The translations under genes and the position numbers were made by a program. Below the pieces are notes generated by a model. It searched no databases. It saw only the letters and a list, made by a program, of their open reading frames with translations, and was not told the DNA's origin. From assembly GCF_007829335.1 (NCBI RefSeq), contig NZ_VIWO01000004.1, positions 372,001-436,000 on the forward strand: a stretch of 64,000 bases of DNA, given 5' to 3'. This document shows, in pieces, positions 17,898 to 25,990 of this stretch; position 1 is the stretch's first letter; each line of letters begins with the position of its first letter. This stretch comes from Chitinophaga polysaccharea (GTDB lineage: Bacteria; Bacteroidota; Bacteroidia; Chitinophagales; Chitinophagaceae).

Positions 17898-18536
17898 ATG
17901 AATTCACAGGATAAAATATTGCATTGCTATAACCTGGTAGCGGAAGACTATGCTGTGGAACGCTGGGACGAATTGTCCAAAAAGCATGTTGACCGGCTGT
18001 TGTTAACGGAATTTGCATCCTCGAATAAGGACGCGGGGCTATGTGCCGACTTTGGTTGCGGACCCGGACAAACAACAAGGTTTCTATATGATAATGGGCT
18101 AAAAAACATCGTCGGCATTGATCTTGCGCCGGCCATGATTAATGTGGCGCGGCGGCTTTCTCCTCAAATTGAATTTCAAACAGGCGACTTACTGCAGATC
18201 GCTTATCCTGCCGGACACCTTGGAAGTGTGCTGGCTTTCTACGCTATCGTACATTTTACACTTGACCAGGTGCGTGATTGTTTTGCAGAAATAAACAGGG
18301 TATTGAAAACAGGAGGCAACTTTTTATTTTCTTTTCATGTGGGAGAAGAAATTGTTCATTTTGACAAAGCACATGATAAGGAAATAGATGTGGATCTATG
18401 CTTCTTTCAGACAGCGGATATCCTAAAATTGCTGAGTGAAACAGGTTTTACCATGATTGATGCCATAGAGAGATATCCCAATGAAAATATGGAGTATGCC
18501 ACCAGGCGGGGATATATCTGGGCGGAGAAAAAATGA
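17898..18536 (+). CDS. Class I SAM-dependent methyltransferase
   Basis: The protein has 212 residues. The SAM-binding motif I is ADFGCGPGQTTRFL, followed by GIDLAPAMINVARR (motif II) and a LAFYAIVHFTLDQ segment and INRVLKTGGNFLFSFHVGE (motif III), which is the Methyltransf_11/25 pattern. The acceptor substrate cannot be told from the sequence. It stands alone on the plus strand between divergent and convergent neighbours and ends before a strong hairpin at 18652-18693. Confidence 0.85.
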   Translation: MNSQDKILHCYNLVAEDYAVERWDELSKKHVDRLLLTEFASSNKDAGLCADFGCGPGQTTRFLYDNGLKNIVGIDLAPAMINVARRLSPQIEFQTGDLLQIAYPAGHLGSVLAFYAIVHFTLDQVRDCFAEINRVLKTGGNFLFSFHVGEEIVHFDKAHDKEIDVDLCFFQTADILKLLSETGFTMIDAIERYPNENMEYATRRGYIWAEKK

Positions 18537-18651
18537 GTGCTAATCAAAAAAGACACAACCATTGTTTTTACCTATCATTGTGTATCTATTCGCTCTCCTG
18601 ACTGACTAAAGGGATCATCAGGCGTCCAACGCCGGAAATAATGTTTCCCGT

Positions 18652-18693
18652 TTAAAAGTAGGAGGAAAATGAAAGTGGTCCTCCTACTTTTAA
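18652..18693. terminator. Bidirectional intrinsic terminator
   Basis: A 15-bp perfect stem, TTAAAAGTAGGAGGA (18652-18666) with TCCTCCTACTTTTAA (18679-18693), encloses a 12-base loop. It lies between the convergent ends of two methyltransferase genes and has A- and T-tracts on both sides, so it can serve both strands. Confidence 0.85.
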
Positions 18694-18717
18694 TTGCCGC
18701 TGAGCATCCGGAGATTT

Positions 18718-19335
18718 TTATTCAACCGGCTTCCTGCCCACAAATCGCAATACAATGCCGCGGCCGTTATGAAAAATACCTTCGCCCTGCTCTACCTCCG
18801 TTTCTTCCAGCAGTTGTATATCGTAATGACCGAAGCATTGCAGCAGTTCCTCGGCAGAGTAGAGGTTTTCCGCTCCTTTTGGTCCGCCCGCAGTAGGATT
18901 GACTTGCTGGTATTTTACATGCTGTTTGCTGTATGCTTCGAAAATCAGGTAACCGCCGGGCTTCAGGCTGCGGGCTATCCGCTGCAGCAGAAAAGATTTC
19001 TGATCTGGCGGAAAATGGGCAAAGATAAGCCCTATGGCATCGAATGCTGATTCGGGGAGACTGAGGGCTGCGATGTCGCCCACCAGGTATTCCAGCGTAG
19101 TGCCTCTTTCAGCGGCTAGTTGCAGGGCTTTGTTACGACCTTCCTGGCTCAGATCGCAGGAGGTAACGGTCCAGCCGTTTGCCGCGGCGTGCACGCCGTT
19201 ACGGCCTTCTCCATCAGCCGGCATTAATATAGAGCCGGTAGGGAGTTGGGTTAGCTGTAATTTAAAAAATTCGTTAGGCTCTTTGCCATAAACGAATTCC
19301 TGTCTTGAGTAGCGTTCGTCCCACATGTTTTGCAT
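18718..19335 (-). CDS. Class I SAM-dependent methyltransferase (TehB/thiopurine-type)
   Basis: The protein has 205 residues and starts MQNMWDERYSRQEFVYG, the N-terminal signature of small methyltransferases often labelled tellurite-resistance or thiopurine-type. The SAM loop is ILMPADGEGRNGVHAA, followed by VTSCDLSQEGRNKA and IARSLKPGGYLIFEAYSK. Members of this group methylate thiols or oxyanions; the substrate here is unknown. A TAAATTTG -7 box is present on the minus strand at 19365-19358. The gene is convergent with the preceding methyltransferase but only distantly similar to it. Confidence 0.85.
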   Translation of the reverse strand: MQNMWDERYSRQEFVYGKEPNEFFKLQLTQLPTGSILMPADGEGRNGVHAAANGWTVTSCDLSQEGRNKALQLAAERGTTLEYLVGDIAALSLPESAFDAIGLIFAHFPPDQKSFLLQRIARSLKPGGYLIFEAYSKQHVKYQQVNPTAGGPKGAENLYSAEELLQCFGHYDIQLLEETEVEQGEGIFHNGRGIVLRFVGRKPVE

Positions 19336-19413
19336 CGTAGATAGTTATTGTTCTGTACAAATTTACCGGATGTATAGTGCCGGAGGTAGGACTAAAATCG
19401 GGATTAATAGGAC

Positions 19414-20274
19414 TTATTTGAAGTTGCTGCGAAAAGCTTCCGGGGAGAAGCCGGTGTGTTTTTTGAAAAAGCGTATGAAATAGGATACGTCCTCGTAACC
19501 CAGTATTGCGGCCACCTGGTTTACCTGGTTGGAGGTGGCGAGCAGTTGCCTGCGGGCCTCGAGGATAATCATGTCGTTGATGAGTGCGGAACAGCTTTTA
19601 CCCAACAGCGTTTTTGTAACGGTATTCAGCTGGTAGCTGCTGAGATGCAGTTCCGCGGCGTAGAAAGCCACCTGTTTATGTTCTGGTAGATGTTTTTCTA
19701 CCAATTCCAGTAACTCATCCAGCCTTTCCTGTATGTACTCCGGCCGCTCACCGGAGGGCTGCGAATGTCCACCCTGCCGCAGCAGTTCCAGGAACACCAT
19801 ATCCAGCGCAGATTTTATTGCCTGCTTATAGCGTTCCTGTTTTTCGGTGTATTCACGGTGAATGATTTCAAGCAGCTGGTATAGCCGGCTGAATGGCGCC
19901 TGCTCCATGGGGAAACAGTTCCTGGTGCTGATACTGCGTAATACTTGCCTGGCGGCCCTTTCAGCCGGGGAATAGAAATCATCTGTAAAATGGAGGAGGT
20001 AACCCCGGCTGCCATTTTCCAGGAATAGCTGATGTATCTGCCCTGGTCGCATAAAAAAGACCGTATTATCATTAACAGGGTAGGGCGCAAAATCGATCGT
20101 ATGTTCACCACTGGCTTTTTCCAATGCCAATACGTAGTAGAAGGTGTGCCGGTGCAGCGTTTGCAGCATATCCTGCCCTTCCATAAAGTCTTCCAGGGAC
20201 CGCATGCTGAAGCCGCCGGAGAACCCGGGTTCTTTGAGCGCTTCGTTGATATATCGAACCGGGATTTTGTGCAT
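19414..20274 (-). CDS. AraC family transcriptional regulator
   Basis: The protein has 286 residues from the ATG at 20274 (MHKIPVRYINEALKEPGF). Longer in-frame starts overlap the region just past the NmrA-like gene and look non-coding. The N-terminus is a cupin sensor (TVFFMRPGQIHQLFLENGS). The C-terminus has the AraC double HTH (AAELHLSSYQLNTVTKTLLG, then VNQVAAILGYEDVSYFIRFF, then HTGFSPEAFR). It is on the same strand as the NmrA-like gene, 99 bp downstream of it. Targets are unknown. Confidence 0.86.
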   Translation of the reverse strand: MHKIPVRYINEALKEPGFSGGFSMRSLEDFMEGQDMLQTLHRHTFYYVLALEKASGEHTIDFAPYPVNDNTVFFMRPGQIHQLFLENGSRGYLLHFTDDFYSPAERAARQVLRSISTRNCFPMEQAPFSRLYQLLEIIHREYTEKQERYKQAIKSALDMVFLELLRQGGHSQPSGERPEYIQERLDELLELVEKHLPEHKQVAFYAAELHLSSYQLNTVTKTLLGKSCSALINDMIILEARRQLLATSNQVNQVAAILGYEDVSYFIRFFKKHTGFSPEAFRSNFK

Positions 20275-20373
20275 TGTACCGCAAAATAGGGAAAGTTGTT
20301 TGATATAACAATTGCGGCACATGCACCCGAAAGCCCGCACACAGGCTGTTTGAGCGGCACATCCGGTTACAGC

Positions 20374-21351
20374 TCAATACGAAAGTTTTTTCCCATCCCA
20401 CCCCGTGCTGCGCAGAAATTGCTCCCAATTAAGGATAGCCGGGGCTATTTTCCTGCTCCATGTTAAGTCACGGTCTTCCCTGAAATATCCATATTCCACC
20501 GCGTATTCCACCATCCCTGTGAGTTCCTGCACCAGGAGTTCGTTGGAACCGAATGCCGGGAAGTGACTAAGGAGTTCTTCCCGTGAATAGGCGGAACTAT
20601 ATACTGCTTGCTTGCCGGTTACGCCGACAAATGTATCTACCATTTGCTGCGGAGAGATCATATCTCCGATAACAGGAAGGGATTGCCCTGCATACTGATC
20701 GGGATTGGAAAGGATTTCTAAGACAGCGGGCCCGGTGGCTGTAAGCGGATCCACAAATGGAGCACAAAAGTCTTTGGGTAAATAAATAGGAAATACAAGG
20801 GTATTGCCTTGTAAGATGGGCGTGTAAAATTCCATCAGGTTGGTGTAAAAGAAAGCCATGTAAATAAATGAACTTTTGACGGGCAGGGTTCTGATATAGG
20901 CTTCAATTTTAGCCTTGTCTGTGAAATGTGGCGCAAACTTTTTCCCGCCGGTACGTTCATCTACATTTTCCAGGCTGCTGAACACGATATGAGGTACTTT
21001 CGCTTCTACCGCGGCATCCGCCAGCTGTTTGCCCAATTCAAACTCATGGGTGGCCGGTGGCGCAATGTTGGGTGTCATCAGGAAAACTCCGTCAGACCCC
21101 TGGAATGCTTTCACAAATGCTGTTTTGTACCCGAGGTCAAGCGGGATACTCACCAGTTCAACTCCCTGCTGGGACAGCATAAGCGCTTCCGGGGAATCGG
21201 TACGACGTGTAATACCGCGCACCCGGTACATCCCGGAAGCCAGCAGGGTACGGGCTGCACTCCATCCCTGTTTGCCCAAAATACCTACAATTGTAATAAC
21301 CGGTTTATCTTTTAGTATGGTAGCACTGTTTGCTTTTGAATTGTTCATCAT
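20374..21351 (-). CDS. NmrA-like NAD(P)-binding protein (atypical SDR)
   Basis: The protein has 325 residues. A Rossmann loop appears as VITIVGILGKQGWSAARTLL, followed by RGITRRTDSPEA, GVFLMTPNIAPPATHEFELG and VPHIVFSSLENVDERTGGKK, all typical of the NmrA-like group of atypical short-chain dehydrogenases. These proteins sense or use NAD(P)(H), and many have no demonstrated catalysis. The gene is divergent from an HxlR regulator with interlocked promoters, a pairing common for redox-responsive NmrA/HxlR modules. Start MMNNSK at 21351; the second ATG is also possible. Confidence 0.87.
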   Translation of the reverse strand: MMNNSKANSATILKDKPVITIVGILGKQGWSAARTLLASGMYRVRGITRRTDSPEALMLSQQGVELVSIPLDLGYKTAFVKAFQGSDGVFLMTPNIAPPATHEFELGKQLADAAVEAKVPHIVFSSLENVDERTGGKKFAPHFTDKAKIEAYIRTLPVKSSFIYMAFFYTNLMEFYTPILQGNTLVFPIYLPKDFCAPFVDPLTATGPAVLEILSNPDQYAGQSLPVIGDMISPQQMVDTFVGVTGKQAVYSSAYSREELLSHFPAFGSNELLVQELTGMVEYAVEYGYFREDRDLTWSRKIAPAILNWEQFLRSTGWDGKKLSY

Positions 21352-21453
21352 GTTATGTATTTGTTAAACTATAAATATTATAGTTGCAAAACTATTTTTA
21401 GTAGGGTACATTTGCAATAACTATCCAAACAGATAGTGCCAAAAAACGATCGC
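21352..21453. promoter_or_regulatory. Interlocked divergent promoters and HxlR-type operators
   Basis: Plus strand: TTG at 21384-21386, 20 bp, then TACATTTG at 21407-21414 fits the Bacteroidota -33/-7 promoter for the hxlR-like gene. Minus strand: TTG at 21417-21415, 20 bp, then TAGTTTTG at 21394-21387 fits one for the nmrA-like gene. Each -33 box abuts the other promoter's -7 box. Inverted repeats AACTATAA/TTATAGTT (21367-21385) and ACTATC/GATAGT (about 21419-21436) flank this core and are candidate HxlR sites. Confidence 0.65.
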
Positions 21454-21831
21454 ATGAAAACTGAATGTATTAGTGATCAGATAAAGCTGAATGGCAAGCT
21501 TTACCCTTGTACGGTAAGTTTAACCATGGATTTGGTGGGTGGAAAATGGAAAGCGGTTATCTTATACCATCTAAAAGATGAAGCAAAAAGATATCATGAG
21601 CTCCGCAAAGAAATGCCGGCTGTCACGGAAATGACGCTGAGCTTGCAGTTAAAGCAGCTGGAGAAAGACGGCTTAGTGGCGAGAAAAGTGTATGGCAAAA
21701 AGCCGCCTATCAAAGTCGTTTACAGCCTGACCGATTTTGGCGAAACCTTTATCCCTGTCCTGGAAGCGATTACTAGCTGGGGAAACCAGGTGGTGAAAGA
21801 GAAAGGCGAGTTTGTTGCCACCGGGGAATAA
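21454..21831 (+). CDS. HxlR family winged-helix transcriptional regulator
   Basis: The protein has 125 residues from the ATG at 21454; a GTG at 21436 would add six residues. It has the HxlR core: a conserved Cys in KLYPCTVSLTMDLVGGKW, then YHELRKEMPAVTEMTLSLQL (recognition region), then KVYGKKPPIKVVYSLTDFG (wing). Several HxlR proteins sense electrophiles or quinones through that N-terminal cysteine. It probably regulates itself and the divergent NmrA-like gene. Confidence 0.92.
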   Translation: MKTECISDQIKLNGKLYPCTVSLTMDLVGGKWKAVILYHLKDEAKRYHELRKEMPAVTEMTLSLQLKQLEKDGLVARKVYGKKPPIKVVYSLTDFGETFIPVLEAITSWGNQVVKEKGEFVATGE

Positions 21832-22013
21832 ACAGGCCGGGAAATGCTTTACCGAACTACAGAATTACTTCAGAATTGTCTTTTAGTTTGCCGGGCGTAT
21901 AGCCATTAAATAAAACCACCATTAATCTACAGTTGTCTGTATACTAGCCATTAAGCCATCTTTATTAATCCCATTCATTTGTTTGCTCATATTGCTAAAA
22001 AGTATAAACAGAA

Positions 22014-22436
22014 ATGAATAGAAACGAATTTCTGGCTGCGTTAGGTATAAGTTCAGCGTCGGTGATCTTAACAACATGTTTGGGATGTTCTAAAAGTTCA
22101 GGAGGAATTTCCCCTTCAGATCCGCCGAGGAACATTGACTTTACATTGGATTTGACTGCATCTGCCAACGCAGCCCTACTTACTAACGGAGGATATCTCA
22201 CTTCCAATGGTGTAATAGTGGCTAAAACCTCTGCTGGTGCTTATATTGCAGTACAGCAGTCGTGTACCCATGAAAGTTATCCATTAAACTACCAGGCTTC
22301 CAGTCACCAATTTTACTGCAATAACCATGGCGCCACGTTCAGTGAGGACGGGAGTCTGTCTAATGGACCGGCAAGCCGTTCCCTCACGGTGTACAAAACA
22401 CAGCTCACGGGTACCTCTTTACGTATTTACGCTTAA
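22014..22436 (+). CDS. Exported Rieske [2Fe-2S] protein
   Basis: The protein has 140 residues. The N-terminus MNRNEFLAALGISSASVIL ends in a lipobox-like LTTCLGC, so it is exported and probably lipid-anchored. The Rieske cluster ligands are visible as CTH (about residue 83) and CNNH (about residue 102) in SCTHESYPL and FYCNNHGATF. Short Rieske proteins like this pass single electrons in the envelope. It is the first gene of a cassette with a thioredoxin, ApbE, DUF4266 and DUF3570 proteins (spacings 12, -8, 1 and 16 bp), which suggests one operon for periplasmic redox work. Confidence 0.88.
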   Translation: MNRNEFLAALGISSASVILTTCLGCSKSSGGISPSDPPRNIDFTLDLTASANAALLTNGGYLTSNGVIVAKTSAGAYIAVQQSCTHESYPLNYQASSHQFYCNNHGATFSEDGSLSNGPASRSLTVYKTQLTGTSLRIYA

Positions 22437-22448
22437 GCATTACATTAT

Positions 22449-22880
22449 ATGAAATTATTAATTTCCCTGTTATTGATTTTCGCTGGGCCTGGTGTGAATT
22501 GGTCAGAGAATTTCCCGGAAGCTCAGACCGCGGCACTCACTTCTCATAAACTGATCCTGGTTAATTTTTCAGGATCCGACTGGTGCGGCCCCTGTATCCG
22601 TCTCCGGCAGGAAATTCTGGAGTCGAAGGTGTTTGAAGATTATGCTGCTTCACATCTTTTACTCGTACGGGCAGACTTCCCCCGCCAGAAGAAAAATCAA
22701 CTAACTAAGGCGCAGGTACGGCTAAACGAAGCACTTGCAGATAAATATAACCCGGAGGGAAAGTTCCCCTATACCTTACTCATCGATGAAAATGGAAAGG
22801 TGTTAAAAGCCTGGGATGGGTTTCCGGGAGTGGCGCCTGAGAAGTTTGTAGGAGAAATAAAAGCCATCGTGCATGATTGA
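22449..22880 (+). CDS. Periplasmic thioredoxin-fold protein
   Basis: The protein has 143 residues with a signal peptide (MKLLISLLLIFAGPGVNWS) and a thioredoxin fold with the active site SDWCGPCIRLRQEI (CGPC, about residues 51-54). The KFPYTLLIDENGKVLKAW segment carries the cis-Pro turn of the fold. It probably reduces or isomerises thiols in the envelope, perhaps for the cysteines of the DUF4266 neighbour. Its last 8 bp overlap the apbE start, indicating translational coupling. Confidence 0.88.
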   Translation: MKLLISLLLIFAGPGVNWSENFPEAQTAALTSHKLILVNFSGSDWCGPCIRLRQEILESKVFEDYAASHLLLVRADFPRQKKNQLTKAQVRLNEALADKYNPEGKFPYTLLIDENGKVLKAWDGFPGVAPEKFVGEIKAIVHD

Positions 22881-23829
22881 TACCGGCTATCCGGCAAACG
22901 GGCCACAATTACACAGGCAGGTATTGAAGCTGATGGGTAATCGCTTCGAGTTCAGCGTGGTGTGTGATAATAAAGAAGAAGCCACCGCGCATATTCAGGC
23001 AGCCATTGCTGAGGTAAGCCGTATTGAAAAATTGCTGACCACCTTTAGTGATGATAGCCAGACCAGCGAAATCAACCGCTTGGCGGGAATAAGGCCGGTG
23101 AAAGTTGATAGGGAAGTATTTGACCTCATCAGGCGGTCATTGAAAATATCCTCGCTTACGCAGGGCGCTTTTGATATCACTTACGGTGGTATTGACAAAA
23201 GTCTCTGGAATTTCGATGTAAATATGAAGGCATTACCAGAACCATTACTGGCCAAAAAATCCGTTAGGTTGATCAACTATAGGAACGTGGTGCTCGATGC
23301 CGAAGAGGGAACAGTATTCCTGAAAGAAGCGGGGATGCGGATAGGCTTTGGTGGTATTGGGAAGGGATATGCAGCCGATCGTGCAAAAATGATGTTGCAG
23401 AGCAGGGGTGTTACAAGTGGTATCGTCAACGCTGCCGGGGACCTTATTACCTGGGGAACACAACCCAATGGTAAGCCATGGACAATTGCCATCGCCGATC
23501 CGGATCATTCCGGCATGCCATTCTCCACCCTCAATATCAGCAATATGGCTATCGCCACTTCCGGCAACTACGAAAAGTACGCCTTGATAGATGGGCGGAA
23601 ATATTCGCATACCATTGATCCTTCCACCGGATTGCCGGTAACGGGAATAAAAAGCGTCAGTATTATCTGCCCCAGTGCAGAACTGGCGGATGCGATGGCC
23701 ACGCCGGTAATGGTGATGGGTGTAAAAATTGGCCTCGATCTTATTAATCAGCTGCAACACATAGCTTGTGTAATCATAAACGAAAACGATCATATTTTTT
23801 GTTCCAATAATATAAACATCAAGAATTGA
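22873..23829 (+). CDS. apbE: ApbE-type FAD:protein FMN transferase
   Basis: The protein has 318 residues. It has the ApbE hallmarks: MGNRFEFSV near the start, TFSDDSQTSEINRLAG, GAFDITYGGIDKSLW, a glycine-rich GFGGIGKGYAADRA, GIVNAAGDLITWG, and SGNYEKYALIDGRKYSHTID with the metal-binding region. ApbE attaches FMN to a Thr/Ser of exported electron-transfer proteins. No clear signal peptide is visible at the chosen start, which is unusual for an enzyme working in the envelope, though the upstream ORF overlap leaves little room for another start. No acceptor motif of the usual S/TGAT type was seen in neighbouring genes. Confidence 0.9.
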   Translation: MIDTGYPANGPQLHRQVLKLMGNRFEFSVVCDNKEEATAHIQAAIAEVSRIEKLLTTFSDDSQTSEINRLAGIRPVKVDREVFDLIRRSLKISSLTQGAFDITYGGIDKSLWNFDVNMKALPEPLLAKKSVRLINYRNVVLDAEEGTVFLKEAGMRIGFGGIGKGYAADRAKMMLQSRGVTSGIVNAAGDLITWGTQPNGKPWTIAIADPDHSGMPFSTLNISNMAIATSGNYEKYALIDGRKYSHTIDPSTGLPVTGIKSVSIICPSAELADAMATPVMVMGVKIGLDLINQLQHIACVIINENDHIFCSNNINIKN

Positions 23830-23830
23830 T

Positions 23831-24052
23831 ATGTATAGAAGCGTTTGCCTGATACTAATTGCTGCCTCCCTCTCTTTGGTTCACAGTTCCTGTACCACGG
23901 TGAAGGCCTACCAGAAAAACAAGCTGAATGATACGGAAATGGACCTATCGGCACGAAAGTCACAGAAGTTTGAACAGAGCTTCCAACTGTATAGGGAAGG
24001 TGGATCTGGCGCCAACGGTGGAAAAAGCGGGGGAGGCTGCGGTTGTAATTAA
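23831..24052 (+). CDS. DUF4266 small lipoprotein with Gly/Cys-rich tail
   Basis: The protein has 73 residues. A lipoprotein signal (LILIAASLSLVHSSC) is followed by the DUF4266 core VKAYQKNKLNDTEMDL and a tail rich in Gly ending GGKSGGGCGCN. The two terminal cysteines could bind metal or be oxidised. Its function is not known; the family is seen next to DUF3570 and ApbE genes. It starts one base after the apbE stop codon. Confidence 0.85.
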   Translation: MYRSVCLILIAASLSLVHSSCTTVKAYQKNKLNDTEMDLSARKSQKFEQSFQLYREGGSGANGGKSGGGCGCN

Positions 24053-24068
24053 ACTTAAAATGTGGTAA

Positions 24069-25289
24069 ATGAGACGACTAAATTTTGGGATATTGGCCTT
24101 ATACCTGGGCATACTGACTTCACAGGCACAAGCACAGCAGAAACAACCGGCAGATACGTCTAACTATCAATCCCGGAAACTTACTTTAGATGAAGTCAAT
24201 ATTGTATCTGCCTACTACACACAAGATGGTAATAATTCCGCGGTAACAGGCGGTATCGGTACAGAGAAACTTACAGATTTCGCTAATACCTTTGATATAC
24301 AGCTTTCAAAATTTAACAAACAAGGACATAAGCATACCTTCCTGTTTGAATTAGGGATTGATCACTATACTTCTGCATCGTCCGACAAAATAGATCCTTA
24401 TAGTATATCTTCAGCCTCCAGTTCAGATACACGGATTTATCCATCCCTGAACTGGACTAATTCAAATGTAAAAACCGGTAACGCTTTTGGAATAACAGCT
24501 TCCTACTCTCATGAATTCGATTATCAGTCATTTGGTGGGGGCGTGAACATCACCAGGGTTTCAAAAGATAAGAACCGGCAATTTGATATCAGGTTGCAGG
24601 CATTCCTGGATAGATGGAAAGTAATATTACCTGTTGAGCTGCGGCCGCCTGGTTACGGTTCCGGGTCGGAAGGGGATCAACGTTCTTTGGATTATAAGCC
24701 CCGGAATTCCTTCAGTGCCTCGTTTGGCCTATCGCAGGTGATTAACGAGCGGACACAGGTAATGCTGGTGGTTGAACCATCCTATCAGCATGGGTTGCTG
24801 GCTACCAGGTACCAGCGAAATTACTTCACCGATGGGTCGGAAAGGATAGAGAACCTACCAGACAATCGTTATAAGTTGCCAATAGCTATCCGACTTAATT
24901 ATTTCCTGGCAGATCGTTTTATTATACGAACTTTCTACCGCTATTATATGGATAGCTGGGGAATCAGAGCGCATACCGCCGAAATTGAAGTGCCGGTTAA
25001 GCTGACCTCTTTTGTATCTCTGAGTCCATTTTACCGGTATAATAACCAGCAAGGCACACGCTACTTTGCTCCCTATGGTCAGCATAACCCCGGCGATACT
25101 TACTATACCAGCGACTATGATTTATCCACGCTTCATAGTAGTTTCTTAGGGGGCAATATCCGGTTATCACCTCCCAAAGGCGTTTTTGGCTGGCAACATT
25201 TTAACGCGCTGGAGTTAAGGTATGGCCATTATATGCGTTCCACCGGTTTAAATAGCGATATCGTAACATTAGCGTTAAAATTCAAGTAG
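24069..25289 (+). CDS. DUF3570 outer-membrane beta-barrel-like protein
   Basis: The protein has 406 residues. A signal peptide (FGILALYLGILTSQAQA) is followed by alternating amphipathic strands such as HTFLFELGIDHYTSASSDKI and SFGGGVNITRVSKD, ending in LRYGHYMRSTGLNSDIVTLA with LKFK at the C-terminus, as in outer-membrane barrels. It matches the DUF3570 family, whose role is unassigned. Gene order with Rieske, thioredoxin, ApbE and DUF4266 suggests a trans-outer-membrane electron-transfer or cofactor-export function; that part is inference. The operon ends at the hairpin 25347-25385. Confidence 0.85.
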   Translation: MRRLNFGILALYLGILTSQAQAQQKQPADTSNYQSRKLTLDEVNIVSAYYTQDGNNSAVTGGIGTEKLTDFANTFDIQLSKFNKQGHKHTFLFELGIDHYTSASSDKIDPYSISSASSSDTRIYPSLNWTNSNVKTGNAFGITASYSHEFDYQSFGGGVNITRVSKDKNRQFDIRLQAFLDRWKVILPVELRPPGYGSGSEGDQRSLDYKPRNSFSASFGLSQVINERTQVMLVVEPSYQHGLLATRYQRNYFTDGSERIENLPDNRYKLPIAIRLNYFLADRFIIRTFYRYYMDSWGIRAHTAEIEVPVKLTSFVSLSPFYRYNNQQGTRYFAPYGQHNPGDTYYTSDYDLSTLHSSFLGGNIRLSPPKGVFGWQHFNALELRYGHYMRSTGLNSDIVTLALKFK

Positions 25290-25346
25290 TTGTTTGCTAT
25301 AAAATGACCATCCGGAAAAGAAACACTGCCAGAAATTAAAACGAAT

Positions 25347-25385
25347 CGGCAAAGCCGGCAAATGTTTTATTTGCTGGCTTTGCTG
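25347..25385. terminator. Bidirectional terminator after the DUF3570 gene
   Basis: A 17-bp stem, CGGCAAAGCCGGCAAAT (25347-25363) with ATTTGCTGGCTTTGCTG (25369-25385), has two G-T pairs and a 5-base loop. It lies between the convergent DUF3570 gene and the small gene at 25443. Confidence 0.75.
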
Positions 25386-25442
25386 TTGTTGTGGCGCTGG
25401 AGTATTTGCACCTGCTGAGCGGATACGCCGCCGCTACTATGG

Positions 25443-25757
25443 CTAATTATAACCGTAAGCGACAGGGATATATATGGCTCTATCAGGCTGCCAGGTAAGT
25501 TGTCCGCTAACGACTACCTCATTAAAGTCCGGTCCAAAATAACGCTTGCTTCTGCGCGACCAGTACAGGTTGCCGGCTATCCAATACTGTAAAAATCCTT
25601 TTTTGTCGTCGATATTGCTAAAAGAGGTGGCCCAGTCAATTATCTTTTTTTCATGTTCCGGTTTGTATAAGGGACTGCATTTATACGGAAATGACTCATT
25701 GAGTTTACGAAGATAAAAGTGAAAGTCTGTTTGCTGAAGGTGGCCATTTGTGTTCAT
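25443..25757 (-). CDS. Hypothetical protein, 104 residues
   Basis: I do not recognise this protein. It is rich in aromatic and charged residues (FHFYLRKLNESFPYKC, LQYWIAGNLYWSRRSKRYFG) and ends WQPDRAIYIPVAYGYN; no signal peptide or membrane segment is visible, so it is probably cytoplasmic. It is a single minus-strand gene with its own terminator side and a divergent spacer to the universal stress gene. A TGA-N6-TCA site at 25821-25832 lies 64 bp upstream of its start, so it may belong to the same low-oxygen regulon as its neighbours. Confidence 0.6.
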   Translation of the reverse strand: MNTNGHLQQTDFHFYLRKLNESFPYKCSPLYKPEHEKKIIDWATSFSNIDDKKGFLQYWIAGNLYWSRRSKRYFGPDFNEVVVSGQLTWQPDRAIYIPVAYGYN

Positions 25758-25820
25758 CGTAGAAGAATGGCTATTGTTAAAGTGAAAGTTGCTACCTAAC
25801 TATGATGCCGGTTTGATCGA

Positions 25821-25899
25821 TGAAAATATTCATGTGCTATATATATTATATATTTTTTAATTTATATTATATGCGTTTTCGGCAATTTGATTCTGGTCA
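25821..25899. promoter_or_regulatory. Two Crp/Fnr-like sites upstream of the universal stress gene
   Basis: TGA-AAATAT-TCA (25821-25832, within ATGAAAATATTCAT) and TGA-TTCTGG-TCA (25888-25899) both have the FNR half-site spacing. They lie in the divergent spacer between the 104-residue gene and the universal stress gene. No strong TAnnTTTG box was found at the expected distance here. Confidence 0.45.
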
Positions 25900-25990
25900 T
25901 GTGACCTTCGATGACGAAAATCAGGGTATATGCTAACGCGTATCATATATTGCTTTTCGTTCTGTTGGTAATTTCGGGAAAAATGTTGCC

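Noticed and set aside
23245-23793. Minus-strand 182-codon open frame
   Set aside because: It lies wholly inside apbE, whose motifs on the plus strand are unambiguous.
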